From contig SKCR01037647.1 in NCBI GenBank assembly GCA_019454045.1, positions 1 to 64,000 on the forward strand: a stretch of 64,000 bases of DNA, read 5' to 3'. The DNA is from Zanthoxylum bungeanum (taxonomy: Eukaryota; Streptophyta; Magnoliopsida; Sapindales; Rutaceae). How positions within the stretch are numbered: position 1 is the stretch's first letter; each line of letters starts with the position of its first letter. Positions 45,463 through 58,306 of this stretch are shown here, in pieces. The notes beneath the pieces were generated by a model. That model saw nothing but the letters and a program-made list of their open reading frames with translations, was not told the origin of the DNA and made no database searches. The position numbers were made by a program, and so were the translations under genes.

Positions 45463-46807
45463 GTCCTTAAAATCTAGTCGAATATCTATCGTGTTTCCAG
45501 AATAGCACAAAGACTCAATCTTCTTTCTGGTATCCCTTTTAACTGGTTTCCATAAACATATAATCTTCATTCTTAATGAGTTTCCCAAATAATATCTTTC
45601 TCCAATAATGGTTTTCCGTATTAAATAAATATTTTTCTTAATAGCCATAATTTTAACACTATAAAAAAAATATGTTCTTCATTTTGATAAGAGAGTTTTT
45701 TTTTGGATTCATAACAAAGACATACAAAACAGAGAAACGATAGTTAAAAACGGAGCCAAAATAGGTTTCTAAACCAATCACCCAGTAAACCATACCAAAC
45801 CCTAAAAACACACACAACAACCTCTTGACTTCTTTCTAGGAAGAGATCAAAAGCAACGGGCTAAACCTTCAATAGTGTTCTCGGAGCCGACTAATGTTTG
45901 AGGTACGTCCTGAGGGCCCCATAAAACTAAAACTCCGTAATTAAAATCTCATGTTTTGGTGACGTCGCATATCCAACCGGACATCCTGCATATTCGGCCG
46001 TACATGCACTAGTCCTACAGAAAGTCTGCCACGTGAATGGCTGCAATGGGCCTCGAATTTTTGTTGGTATATAGGATAGAAACCTAGACGTAGATTCCAT
46101 AGCCAAATCCGAATGGACGGTAGTATGATTTTCACTCGGGATATAACTCCACGCACCACTAAGAAACCGATGCGCCAAGTTTATTTTCGTTTTCACTATT
46201 AATATGCTTAATATATGATTGCCATGTGATTTATCAATGCCTTATTGTTTGATTTAGTTACCGCCTCACCATTCTGATGTCAAATATGTAATTATTCATA
46301 TCCAGCATTTCTGGTTACGCTGCAAATGCCGGCCAAACTTACTGTAAGTCCGGTCGGACATTTATTAAAATTCGGTCAACCATGTAATTAAATCTGGCCA
46401 AGACTCTGCGAGTCTATGCCAGTAAAACATGCCTCTGAATCCATTCTGTTGCTGCAAGATATGTATTTCCTTTGATTATGATACTATTTATTGTTTGGTT
46501 ATATGCGATATAAACTATTTGTGTCTGATTTATGTATTAATTATAAGACATGGGATCCTCATTTGAATCTGAATATTATACTGGCATAAGTAAGGGATCA
46601 TTCCAAACCCAAATGAGTTTAAGGTCAGACCTTGCGAGTGGTGTAATGCGGCATTAAATCATTCCCAGTATCTTATACTGGGTGGCGACTCCTTGATTCT
46701 TTGGTTAGTCCCCTGTGAGCTAATTCGTACTCTCTATGAACTGCGAACTCAACAGTGTCGTGGTCACCCACGACATAAGAATAGCGGTAAACATTGTTTC
46801 ACTCTCA
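45463..46807 (+). repeat. Tat LTR, plus-strand copy B
   Basis: It aligns with 34860-36181, for instance ATATCTATCGTGTTTCCA and GGTATATAGGATAGAAACC. It ends TTTCACTCTCA at 46807, after which the repeat of the chromovirus-like LTR resumes. It is probably the 3' LTR of the same Tat element as copy A, the interior being lost or replaced by the copia element. Its start is truncated at the copia junction. Confidence 0.7.
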
Positions 46808-47495
46808 AACCTATATTGCCTCATTGTGACATTTATCATATGGCCCATTGTGGCATATGTTTAAGCGGTCCCATATGATATTTCATTTACGTGATTTTAT
46901 TTTTAATAATTAATTATTGTTGATGATGTATATTTTGGTTTATACTGGTGAAAATATATAAATTATAAATTTCTCATAAACCAACATCATCGATATTATT
47001 TTTATTGGACATATATCTTAATATCTTACTAACTATGCATGATTTTTGTAAAACCAATTAAGGTGAATTATTTGATCCCTACTGAGCGCTTGACTTTGCT
47101 CACCCCTTAATATAAATCATCCAGGTAGGACACGAGATGATTTGGAGAGTGGGGAGCATGGTTGATTCCTTGAGAACTTTACATCGTGTTGAGTGAACTC
47201 TCTTCACAAATTGATGTTGGTACATTCTCGAAGGTATTTGACTTTTATTTAAAATTATCAGACTATGAATTTTGAATTTTGAATTTTGAATATTTAATTA
47301 CGACAGGTGTACACATTTCACTGTGGTAATATTTTAAATATTTTTCTACATGATTTTTTATTTTCTTTCTGTTTTAAAGTCTTCAATGCATGTTTTGACT
47401 CTTTCACCGATTTTGATCATTTGACTGATTTTTTAATCGATTTTGTCTTGTATCATTTACTTAAATGTCATTGACCTCGATTTTGGGTCGTGACA

Positions 47496-47857
47496 TATAA
47501 TCACATAAAAAAATTAAAAAAATTAATTAATTAATTAAATCAATTGTTGCTTGATGTGCACTCGGCGAGTTTGTTAACTTTGACCTAATTGATCATCTAC
47601 ATATCCCATTAGATATTTTGAAAATACTATATTGCATGCTTAGCAAAAAAAGGCATTCTTCATTTATCAAAAACACTATAATCATCTAATGTTACTTGCT
47701 CATTTGGTCAAATGTTTTTTTAAAACTAAAGAAATGAAATCCAAAACAGTAAAAGAATTAGTTGGTGGTTGTACAATTAATCATCTTTAATTAAAGAATT
47801 AATTATCATTAAGAGTCTTTAAGATTCAATGTAATACTTTGATTAATCAAAATATAT
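47496..47857. other. AT-rich spacer
   Basis: No gene or repeat end is visible apart from a short AATT run at about 47515-47540. It is bounded by the chromovirus-like LTR on the left and by the presumed target duplication TATGT (47858-47862) of the next element. Confidence 0.4.
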
Positions 47858-48452
47858 TATGTTGACGACTGATTTTGGTCTCAGGGGCGGTAATAAAATA
47901 TCGCTCCCAGGACAAATCCTCCTTCAATAGTGAATTTTTTTGGTTATGGGAAACCAAGAGCAAACTTTGATAAAAGGGGAAAAGCACGCAGATTGACACA
48001 AAGAGTTAACGTGGTTCGGCGGACTGAATCCAACCTACGTCCACGGGCACAAAATGATAGGGTGTTTGTATTGCTGTAACGTGCTCGGCCGACCAGTTTT
48101 GTGGTCGGTCAGTGTGAAAACCGAGTTGTTTTGTGAAGTAAATTACAAATGGCTATACAAAAGGCTATCTCTCTCTCGTGTTTTTAATTTCCAAGAAGAG
48201 CTTTCTAAAAACCAAAAAGAACCCCCCCTAAAATATGAGACTACCCCCCTTTATATACTAAGAATGAGGCGGTAAAGAGAGGTGGTTGATGTTCCCATTT
48301 TTCTGAATCTTCCACGTGACATTTGACTCATTTAATGGGTTCTCTGCCCCAGGCCTGCTCTTGCCGAAAGTAAGACTGCCTCCTAACAGTCTATCACATC
48401 AACATTGTCTTCTTCTCTGCCACGCGCCACTAATAATGGTGACAGCCTAGAC

Positions 48453-50479
48453 TGTTGGACAATTATGACCCATAGCGTCACTATTTGTACATATCATAGT
48501 GTTGTTGTACAAATTAACTATGTGACAAAGGAGATTGCACTCTTATCATTTGTGATTAGATCACCTAGATGTATAAATGATGAGAGGTCCCTATGATTTG
48601 TTCCTGGACAGAGAATGATATGAGAAAGTATCAGTCCACGAAGGATAAATCATTAAATATCCCTAGTCAGAGCATTGTCGAGATTGGACATCGATAAATA
48701 TGTAAAAGACTAGTATTACACTTGTGCGTGTTGTGAGGGCACAACGACATAGTTCTCATATATTTGGGTATAGGATACTCATGCAAGTGTAATAGGAGGT
48801 TGTGTTTTACCGATGGTACGGTAAACAGCTTCGCTCTGGATAGACCCCCTTGGAATTCCATTGGTAGTATGACTATGTGTCTATGGAAGTCCGAAATCAG
48901 GGTAGGTGTATTTGGTCTTAACCTGAGACTTGGACTGCTAATACATACGACAATCAATATACTTTGGTTGAGGTCGTCCAAGGCTTTAACCGGTTTATGT
49001 GTACGCCGATTCTGGGTATATCGAGAATCGTAGTGTGTTGGGTGTGATGTTAAGACGGAAGTGTCACTCCAGTCATATGGAAATGATGGTCACGTAGGAT
49101 ACGAGACTGGTTCTCTTTAGTGCTGCAGCCATCGGGATAATATGACTTGGTCATATTTATCCGATTTAGAGACTAATTACCAGAGATCCGACATGTACTT
49201 CGTACGGGGCAGACACAATTCCAGCCCCAGGCCTGGCACGTGATCATTCGATACTAGACAGAATTACGCAATACTATGGTATACTACGCTTGATACAGAT
49301 CATTTATTCATGTAAGCATGTTTCTGGAGAATTGGGTAGGCATGGTACTTTGCTAGAAGCGAACCTTGTTTTGTGAATCGGTGTAAATGTAGTATAAGGT
49401 ACTTACGTGTTCGGATAGTCCGACGACCGAATTTACTGCCAACATATCCGGGGATCTCATGGGTCGCTTCCCAAAGATTCACCGATGACGTATAACTAGC
49501 ACTCTAAATTAATCTGGGATTAATTAGAAGATAGAGAAAATTAATCTGGGATTAATTATGGAGATATTTTATCTGGGATAAATATCAATTAAAGAGAGAG
49601 AACGATTAATTTGGAATTAATTGATTAATTAATATATTTGTTATATTAAATGAAATTGGATTTCGACGCGGAATTAAAATTATATATTAATTCGGGCGAA
49701 CGAATTAATTTAGAATTAATTCGTTAGCGATGTGAATAGTGACTTCGCTAGGCGTAATCATTTAATTACGACGCGACGGAAAATTCGTTAAATTGGAATT
49801 AGCGAATCCGAGCCCGAGATTATTTACGAGCACATTCGCATTTCGAATTCGAGTGCGGCACGTCAAATCAAGCGTCAAATCGCTAGTCACATCAAGCGTC
49901 AAATCACAAGTCACTTTGAGTGATGTGACATGACAACTTGATGGATTGAGTGATGTGAGTGGTTGAGGCTTTAATTGTTTGACTTTTTAAAGCCAAATTG
50001 AAATGAAATTCATTTGAAATTAAAATGTGTGTATATATTACACAAATTTGTAACAACCAACATCAATCTCTCTTCTCTCTTTCTTTCTACCATTCACGCC
50101 CATGGAGGGGCAAAAACCTTCTAGTTTTGAGTGAACTGCCATGAGCAGTGAGGGGAGCAAGAGTGGATTTTGTGGCAAAATCACAAGTGCTAGCACACTT
50201 ACGAGACATGCGAAGGTGATAGGGAAGTCCACCCATGAGCCGGGAACCATTCGACGAAGCTTGGAGCTTGACGAAGGACCAAAAACGAATCCAAAACAAT
50301 GAGAGCCACTGCTCAGTCCACCGCCGAGCAGCCCACTGCCGAGAAAGGAGGAGCAGTTAGGTTTTTGTCTTCGGAGCATCCAAGCGATCAATGTGAGTTT
50401 TTTCTGCACCTCCTTTGATGTGTTTTCATATTGTTTCATGCTTAAGCTACGATCTTGGGACCCTTAGAGGACTCCAACA
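48453..50479 (+). repeat. 5' LTR of the complete copia element
   Basis: It begins TGTTGGACAATTATGACCCA and ends GAGGACTCCAACA. A TATA-like GTATATATTA (50031-50040) lies about 440 bases before the end. Repeats of TTAATCTGGGATTAATTA lie at 49508-49560. The 133-residue antisense frame at 50038-50439 is discussed as rejected. Confidence 0.93.
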
Positions 50480-50480
50480 A

Positions 50481-50492
50481 TGGTATCAGAGC
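50481..50492 (+). promoter_or_regulatory. Copia primer-binding site, intact
   Basis: TGGTATCAGAGC, a perfect match to the usual plant tRNA-iMet primer site, lies one base after the LTR end. Confidence 0.92.
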
Positions 50493-53370
50493 AAGGTTTG
50501 AGCATGAATTAATTTAGGGCTTAAAATTTGGGTAAAAATGATTTGAGCATATTTGGATGAAATTGGATGTTTAAGTATGCTTAATTGATGATAACATGGT
50601 GTTATGCATTGTCAATTTGATGAATTTTGAATTGGACAATTTTTCCCCAATTGACTTAGCTTGGCCGAAAGTCACCTTTGAAGTCACATTTGCCCTATTG
50701 TCTTGGAATTTTGATTTTTTGATTCATTGGATGAGTTAGAATCAATTAGGATGTTTATTTAATGTCAATTGTGGGATTAATTGGATTGAAACTAAATCGG
50801 ATATAAAATCCCCTCCTTGGCCGAGACTTTGTGAAGCATGTTTGGGTTTGATTTTAATCAATTTGTGTTGGACACTAATTGAAATAGATGAGCATGATTA
50901 ATTAGCCTAATTTGTGTTTTGGAAATAATGATTTGGGTGATTAATTATGTTAATGCACGTTGGTTAATTAGAATGTGAAATTTGGAATTTTATATTTTAA
51001 TTAATTGGGCTTAAAATTGGATTTGGGCTTTTAAAGTTGTTATTGGGCTTGTTGGGCTTTGTTGTTACAAAGTTGGGTTTATGCAAAATTGGTTGGATCC
51101 AATTAGGCCCAAAACCGCATCCATAAAGCTCAAATGCGACTTAATGGACCTTTAAAGTTTAATTGGGTCTAATGGGCCAAGATTGATTTTTGGGCTTATG
51201 GGGTAACTCCCGGATTGGATTTTGGTTATTCGGTTTGACCTGAGTTGACCAAAAGTCCACGCCTTAAGAAATTAATTAAAAGCCCATTGGACTTTAATTA
51301 AATTGACGTTGGACGTAAATCGAGCTTTGAGACCCGTAACGATTAAATTTGGAATTTAAGTCGTAAAAGTTCATTAATTAAAGTGTAGTATTTAATTTGG
51401 AATTAAATAGTGAATTAGAATTAAATGCGTATTAAATTGGATTTAATTATGTGATTTAATTTAATTCGAGAATTCGTACTTTATGTACTTATTCGCAAAA
51501 CGAGTTTGACTCGAACAAAAATCAAATCGTTGTTTGAACATTGGATGATCACTAATTATCAGATTAATTAATTTGATTAGATTGATTGATAACATGCTTG
51601 TGTGAATACATGGTTGCGATGCATGAATAATGTATATCGGATGGATATTAGTTGGGTGGGGCAATTTTAGAAATTGTAATAAATTTGATTTATTAATTGG
51701 ACCTGCGAGTCCAGCCTTATCTCATATTTCTTTGTATTCTCTTCTCACCTATTCCCCTCAATGTAAATGAGGTTTCTTTAGAAGTGTAGTGTAACGGGTA
51801 GAAGTAAATATTTGTGCTAGCTGGAGAGAGAAAGAGAGAGATTTGATCTAGGATCAACGTAAAGTATCCATCCGCATATCATTATTATTTGTTTTTCATA
51901 TGCGCTTTATTATGTGTTTAGAATGCATGTTTAAGGGTGTATGATGATGAGACCTTAACAAAGATAATAAATTGGTTGCCAATTTGCACGCGAAAAACCC
52001 TCAAACAATATTAAGCGTCTTTCCTTCCATTGAGTGATTCTCACTCAAGATCTAAGACGGCATTGGTTTGTTGGCCAAAGTCAAGGCCTTTGTCCGTCGA
52101 GGATGTGTTTGAATCACGAAGGCTTTGTTCCATATCAGTGTCTTGTCCAAGTTGTGGTTTGTTGGCCAAAGTCAAGACCACTTCTTGTCCATCGACATTG
52201 ATTACAAAGCTTTCCATGGTCAATGGGTCGCGCTTAACTGGGATCACTAAGTTTGTTGTGCCAAAGCCAATGCTTAGTTGATTCAGAGGAAAAATGTTAG
52301 GTAATACATTGGATGTATTGGCATATATAAGATATATGTTTCGGACTTGGATGTCCCCCTATCGGATCTAGGAATTGGATTGGATCCAATCGATCTTAGA
52401 GATCTACCTAGTTAATTATCATACAATTTGTTGCCAAAGTCAAGATTGTGTGATATTTAACGAGATCCTAGCCCACTAGGAAACACGGTTTCCCGAGTAC
52501 TCGACAGAGGGTTAGAGGCTCGCCGAAAAATAGTGGGAGGCAAGAATTGAATTGTAATATACCGTTTAATTATTTGCCATACGCGCTCATTCAAATATTA
52601 TTCGTCATATAAATTAAATGTTAGTTGGACTAATATTTAAATTGTTGTTTTAATAAATAGTTGGACTATATCTTCAAACTATTCATTTATAGTTGATTTT
52701 ATAATTGGATTATAGTAATAAATATAATTGATTTTAATTAATTATAGTTGATTAAATAGTTGGACTATTGTAATCATTATAATAATGGTACCTTAATCGT
52801 TGATTAAATAGTTGGACTATTAAAAGCAAGATAAAATTGAAAAATTGACATTTAAAACATAATCCTGGGGAAAATGTATTTAAATGGTTTAATTTTCAAA
52901 TTGGGAATAAATTTCAGGATGGTCCTGGAAAAATAATAAGTTACTTTATTTGATAAAATAACATATTATGCCTAAGCCCGGAGTTAAGCAAACAGTAGAG
53001 CATAATCTTTGGAAGATCATGTGATGATAACTTAAGTGCTTAATCCATTAAGCTTGTCGAAGTAGACTCATTAATTTCTGAATCAGAACTAAGGATTAGA
53101 TCCTTAAAGTATGATACAGAAATTGAAGGATCTTCATAAATCTATACTTAGATTTTAGAAGTACTAATATTGCAATAGTAAACTCTTGGAGAGTTAATGA
53201 CTATTCTCAATGAGATAAAGTCAAAGTTTGCAATTAGGCAAGTAGCGCAAGGCGCACCTTACTTCGATATTCTAGAAGGCCAAGGCTTGGCCAAAGGCTT
53301 CTGGAATATGAAAAGGGCAAAAGGCAAAATTATTATAATCTTCTGGGAAGATAAATGACATATCCCAAAA
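50493..53370 (+). other. Leader and decayed gag region of the copia element
   Basis: A long AT-rich stretch has no usable frame. A phrase TTTGTTGGCCAAAGTCAAG recurs at about 52070, 52158 and, shortened, 52430. The sequence near 52850-52990 may be the gag N-terminal region but is too decayed to be sure. Confidence 0.5.
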
Positions 53371-53415
53371 TGTCTGCCTAAATTATGGCAAACGGGATCG
53401 CGGAAGCGTGACTGC
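53371..53415 (+). pseudogene. Remnant gag zinc knuckle
   Basis: The plus strand encodes CLPKLWQTGSRKRDC. Compared with the CCHC spacing of copia gag knuckles, the first and last cysteines and the RDC ending remain, while the second cysteine and the histidine are replaced. It lies upstream of the integrase traces, as expected. Confidence 0.45.
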
Positions 53416-54059
53416 CGTTTGGACAAAGCAGACATGAAGGAATTGAAGACGAGCAAGGCTCTGACTTCAATATGTTTGTCATCAATATATTCACTACTAG
53501 TATTAAAATTGGATTTTAAATACTTAGTGTGGTACATAAAATATATGTATTGATGTTCAGAATCTGCTATGAGCAGGATACTGACCTCAATTGAGATTTA
53601 TCTGCGAATTGTAAACGGGACGAAAGTCGCTATTTTAACCGTAGATACCTAAGTTTAGGAACTACCCTAGGGTATGTACCTAAATTAGGATACTGTTATA
53701 ATGTGACTAGTTTGACTAGATACATTATCTTTATATCAGTGTTTGACCCGCTGCGGGTGAACCTTTATATTCTAGAACACTAAAGTGTTTTATTATATAA
53801 ATATGATATTGAGATAAACACATTAGATGTGAATAACAGAATTTATATTTTGAATATAAATAAATCTCAAATATATATTATGACAAATAAATAGCTCAAC
53901 TGATTTGATCAGATGAAACTTAATTGTGGCATTGATGTCTGGGACACAATCAAACAAGACTCGTATATCCACACTTTTGAAGAGTGGGTACTCGGACTGT
54001 TTTGATTCAATCAAATAAAATCTACGAATCTAGTTTATTAGGCAATGTGCCTAAAACAC

Positions 54060-54480
54060 TATTTACTTGGTAAAAGTGTAAATGCCACCGACATGTTAGC
54101 CCTAGTTCATAGTGAAGCAAGTGGGCCCATGTCTAGCTAGGCTAGATGTGGATATGAATATTTCGTGACCTATACGGATGTGGCATCGCGTAATGGTTAT
54201 GTGTTTCTTTTGAAGAACACAAATCGGAAACTTGTAAGTTTCGACACTAAATAGACAAACAGATCGGCTATAGTATTTACCGACAAAGTAAGACCGTAAT
54301 GGAAAACATTTAAGCAATAAGTTTCTAATATACTTGAAAGAGTAAAGTATTCTTTCAAAAGAGGACTCCTCCCGGAACACGTCAATTTGACGGTGAGTCC
54401 GAACTGAGTAACCGAATTTTGTTAGACATGATTAGGTTAATCATGAGTCGCTCTGAGCTACCATTTCCTTCAACGGATAA
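54060..54480 (+). pseudogene. Remnant copia integrase
   Basis: Plus-strand frames give YEYFVTYTDVASRNGYVFLL at about 54150-54210, and further on PGTRQFDGESELSNRILLDM with MSRSELP. These correspond to the catalytic core of copia integrase. Frameshifts and stops separate the pieces, and the block around the third acidic residue is altered. Confidence 0.7.
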
Positions 54481-55059
54481 GTTTTAAACAGTGCAGAACT
54501 TATTTAGAATAAGGTTCCATATAATCTGTTTGACAGATTTCATATTAGATATGAACAGGAAAGAAACTAGGTTTCTCATTCTTGATAATTTGGGTATGCT
54601 TGGCATATGTTTGGATGATACCAAACTAGAACCAAATTGGATAAGTGCCAAAATGTAGGTTATCCTAGGGATACCATAAGTATTGTACTTATACATCTCA
54701 CCAGAGAACAATTAGATTGTTGCTCACCATGCGGTTTTCCTAAGAGGAATACCGATATGCAGTGGTAAGTGAGGAGGTAAACTCGATGAAAAAAATCGGA
54801 GTAATACTATTCCAGGCACCAAATCCTAATGGAACACATATAGTTCATCAAGGATGAAACTATACCATTAATCTTCGTATACACAAAAACCACGTATGTC
54901 AGAGAGAGTCAGAAAACAACCTGGGGTATGGGTTTCTGATCTCACCTCGTAAAGATGTCTATCTTTTGAGGTATACCAATTGACTACGTATGAGGAAGTG
55001 ATACAACGTATCGACTCCCTATTATGAAAAAGTGTCATGATATCCGAAATGGATTCCAT

Positions 55060-55560
55060 GTATATCAACAAGTTTGGACACTAGTTGATGTACCGCAAGA
55101 CATTGTGCCTATTGGTACTTTATAAGTCTTCAAGGAAGACATACATGGAAGGCAACATACCAACGTATAAAGCTAGGCTTTTAGCAGAAAGGTATCGTTA
55201 TCAACATTGTGTTGATTACGATTCAACCTTTTACCTGTTGCCACAGTAAATCCATTTGGATAATGCTTGCTAATGCTGCATGTTTCATTTATGAAATATG
55301 ACAGCTGGAACGGGAAAATCGCTTTCCTGAAAAGGAAACCTTTTGGAGGATGTTTATAACATCTTGTCAGTTTTGTCGTACCAAAACTAGCAAACAAGCT
55401 TTGCGGGTTATTTGATCCATGTTTGGATTGAATCAAGCATTAGGTTCTAGGAATTATCGTTTTGATGTGATCATAATGGTCTATGATTTAATTCAAAACG
55501 AAATGATTCTTGTTTAGATAAGGAGGTTGGTGGGAGCGCACTGACAGTGGTTGTCCTATA
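55060..55560 (+). pseudogene. Remnant copia reverse transcriptase, N-terminal part
   Basis: Pieces such as TYKARLLAERYRYQHCVDYD at about 55155-55225 and downstream SWNGKIAFLK-like sequence match the start of the RT domain. The YxDD region is not recognisable. Minus-strand frames over this stretch are shadows. Confidence 0.7.
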
Positions 55561-55849
55561 AAATAATGATAATATGTCATTTCTTGGAAATGAGATTCCC
55601 ATAAAATAACTATCGGCGAAAGCTTGGCTTTCGAAAACTCTCCGTGGAATCGTACATTGAAAAATGTACGCGACCTGGTGTCTCATACGCTTTGAGCATA
55701 TGGATTCACAAACAGGCCAATCCGAGTGATAGTCACTGGATTAAAGTTAAGAACATCCGTTAGTATCTTAGAGATCTAAAGATGATGTCTTAGTCTATGG
55801 AGAATGAGAACTTGAAGTGACTGGGATCACTGTAGCAAGTTTCCTAACC

Positions 55850-56272
55850 GATAAAAATGACTAAAAGTCGCAAACGGTACTATAAAGTTTGAATAACGGT
55901 ACAATGTTCTGGAAATCTTCCAAGCAAGATATTGTTACCGAATAAACAACAAATGCGGGTTATTGCTGCAGCTGAAGCGGCAATAGAAGCCTTCTGGGTC
56001 GATAAACAAATCTAATTAGATTAGATATAGTTCTGTTAGCAGCTGAGCTAGGCGTCAGCACAGGCTAAAGAATTAATGGTCACATCAAAGATCCAGATAC
56101 ATACTTCGATATTCATCTGATTCATTCGGATCATACATCGTGGCGATGTGATGATCGTATAAATCGCATCAGACGATAATCATGCAAATCTGCTGACGAA
56201 AACTTTTTCTCAGCAGTTTGAGCCAACCGTACATAGTTCGGGTGTCAAGCACTCGAGTGACTGGCTATAGGC
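55850..56272 (+). pseudogene. Remnant copia RNase H and C-terminus
   Basis: The plus strand at about 55915-56000 encodes WKSSKQDIVTE, then MRVIAAAEAAIEAFWV, the C-terminal RNase H block of copia pol. The frame is interrupted by a TAA. The tail runs to the polypurine tract. Confidence 0.75.
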
Positions 56273-56284
56273 CAAGTGGGAGAT
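56273..56284 (+). promoter_or_regulatory. Copia polypurine tract
   Basis: AAGTGGGAGAT directly precedes the 3' LTR at 56285, the normal plus-strand primer of plant copia elements. Confidence 0.88.
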
Positions 56285-58306
56285 TGTTGGACAATTATGA
56301 CCCATAGCCTATTTGTACAGATCATAGTGTTGTTGTACAAATTAACTATGTGACAAAGGAGATTGCACTCTTATCATTTGTGATTAGATCACCTAGATGT
56401 ATAAATGATAAGAGGTCCCTATGATTTGTTCCTGTACAGAGAATGATATGAGACAGTATCAGTCCACGAAGGATAAATCATTAAATATCCCTAGTCAGAG
56501 CATTGTCGAGATTGGACATCGATAAATACGTAAAAGACTAGTATTACACTTGTGCGTGTTGTGAGGGCACAACGGCATAATTCTCATATATTTGGGTATA
56601 GGATACTCATGCAAGTGTAATAGGAGGTTGTGTTTTACCGATGGTACGGGAAATAGCTTCGCTCTGGATAGACCCCCACGGAATTCCATTGGTAGTATGA
56701 CTATGTGTCTATAGAAGTCCGAAATCAGGGTAGGTGTATTTGGTCTTAACCTGAGACTTGAACCGCTAATACATACGACAATCAATATACTTTGGTTGAG
56801 GTCGTCCAGGGCTTTAACCGGTTTCTGTGTACGCCGATTTGGGTATATCGAGAATCGTAATGTGTTGGGTGTGATGTTAAGACGGAAGTGTCACTCCAGT
56901 CATATGGAGATGATGGTCACGTAGGATACGAGACTGGTTCTCTTTAGTGCTGCAACCATCGGGATAATATGACTTGGTCATAGTTATCCGATTTAGAGAC
57001 TAGTTACCAGAGATCAGACATGTGCTTCGTACGGGGCAGACACAATTCCAGCCACAGGCCTAGCACGTGATCATTCGATACTGGACAGAAATACGCAATA
57101 CTACGGTATACTACGCTTGATACAGATCCTTTATTCCTGTAAGCATGTTTCTGGAGAATTAAGTAGGCATGACGCTTTGCTAGAAGCCAACCTTGTCTTG
57201 TGAATCGGTGTAAACGTAGTACAAGGTACTTACGTGTTCGGATAGTCCGATGACCGAATTTACTGCCAACATATCTGGGGATCTCATGGGTCGTTTCCCA
57301 AAGATTCACCGATGACGTATAACTCGCACTCTAAATTAATCTGGGATTAATTAGAAGAGAGAGAAAATTAATCTGGGATTAATTGCGGAGATATTTTATC
57401 AGGGATAAAATATCAATTAAAGAGAGAGAACGATTAATTTGGAATTAATCGATTAATTAATATATTTGATATATTAAACGAAATTGGATTTCGACGCGGA
57501 ATTAAAATTAGATTTTAATTCGGGCGAACGAATTAATTTAGAATTAATTCGTTAGCGACATAAATAGTGACTTTGCTAGGCCTAATCATTTAATTACGAC
57601 GCGACGGAAAATTCGTTAATTTGGAATTAGCGAACCCGAGCCCGAGATTATTTACGAGCGCATTCACATTTCGAATTCGAGTGCGGCACGTCAAATCAAG
57701 CGTCAAATCGCTAGTCGCATCAAGCGTCAAATCACAAGTCACTTTGAGTGATGTGACTTGACAACTTGATGGATTGAGCGATGTGAGTGGTTGAGGCTTT
57801 AATTGTTTGACTTTTTAAAGCCAAATTGAAATGAATTCATTTGAAATTAAACTGTGTGTATATATTACACAAATTTGTAACAACCAACATCAATCTCTCT
57901 TCTCTCTTTCTTTCTACCATTTACGCCCATGGAGGGGCAAAAACCTTCTGGTTTTGAGTGAACTGCCATGAGCAGTGAGGGGAGCAAGAGTGGATTTTGT
58001 GGCAAAATCACAAGTGCTAGCACACTTACGAGACATGCGAAGGTGATAAGGAAGTCCACCCATGAGCCGGGAACCATTCGACGAAGCTTGGAGATTGACG
58101 AAGGATAAAAAACGAAGCCAAAACAGTGAGAGCTACTGCTCAGTCCACCACCGAGCAGCCCACTACCGAGCAAGGAGGAGCAGTTCGGTTTTTGTCTTCG
58201 GAGCATCCAACCGATCAATGTGAGTTTTTTCCGCACCTCCTTTGATGTGTATTCATATTGTTTCATGCTTAATCTATGATCTTGGGACCCTTAGAGGACT
58301 CTAACA
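56285..58306 (+). repeat. 3' LTR of the complete copia element
   Basis: It matches 48453-50479 almost throughout, with a 4-base indel near its start and scattered substitutions. It ends GACTCTAACA and is followed by the duplication TAGAC. Confidence 0.93.

Larger units (their letters stand above)
31495..47495 (+). repeat. Chromovirus-like LTR split by nested insertions
   Basis: It begins TGTAACAGTCCTAAAATTTT at 31495 and ends TTTTGGGTCGTGACA at 47495, forms typical of Del/Tekay-type gypsy LTRs. A promoter-like region (CTATATATTAG at about 32318, then a CT-rich leader) lies within it. Continuity across the nest is shown by a repeated motif at 34310-34690 (CCTATATTGCCTCGTTATGA) that resumes at 46808 (CCTATATTGCCTCATTGTGA). 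The flanks TAAAG and TATAA are not a clear duplication, and no PBS follows, so it is either a solo LTR with a decayed TSD or an orphan 3' LTR. Confidence 0.6.
48453..58306 (+). mobile_element. Complete Ty1/copia element with TSD TAGAC, coding region decayed
   Basis: 5' LTR 48453-50479, PBS 50481-50492, polypurine tract at about 56273-56284, 3' LTR 56285-58306. TAGAC flanks both sides (48448-48452 and 58307-58311). The LTRs are 2027 and 2022 bp and differ at roughly 3% of sites over the first 600 bases by eye. The 5.8-kb interior keeps traces of gag, integrase, RT and RNase H in copia order, but no domain is open. It is inserted in the 3' LTR of a gypsy element, so it is the younger of the two. 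Confidence 0.93.

Noticed and set aside
34690..46812. Target duplication of the Tat block (AACCT at 46808 with AAGCCT near 34666)
   Set aside because: The left end of the Tat LTR could not be located, so no duplication can be claimed.
31490..47500. Target duplication for the chromovirus-like LTR (TAAAG versus TATAA)
   Set aside because: The match is too weak. The status as a solo LTR is left open.
50038..50439. 133-residue minus-strand frame in the copia 5' LTR, repeated at 57865-58266
   Set aside because: It is present twice only because the LTRs are duplicates. It lies antisense across the LTR promoter and leader and shows no protein similarity.
52030..52281. Overlapping frames on both strands in the copia leader
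   Set aside because: No domain similarity. The plus-strand frame comes from a repeated TTGGCCAAAGTCAAG phrase, and the position is an untranslated leader.
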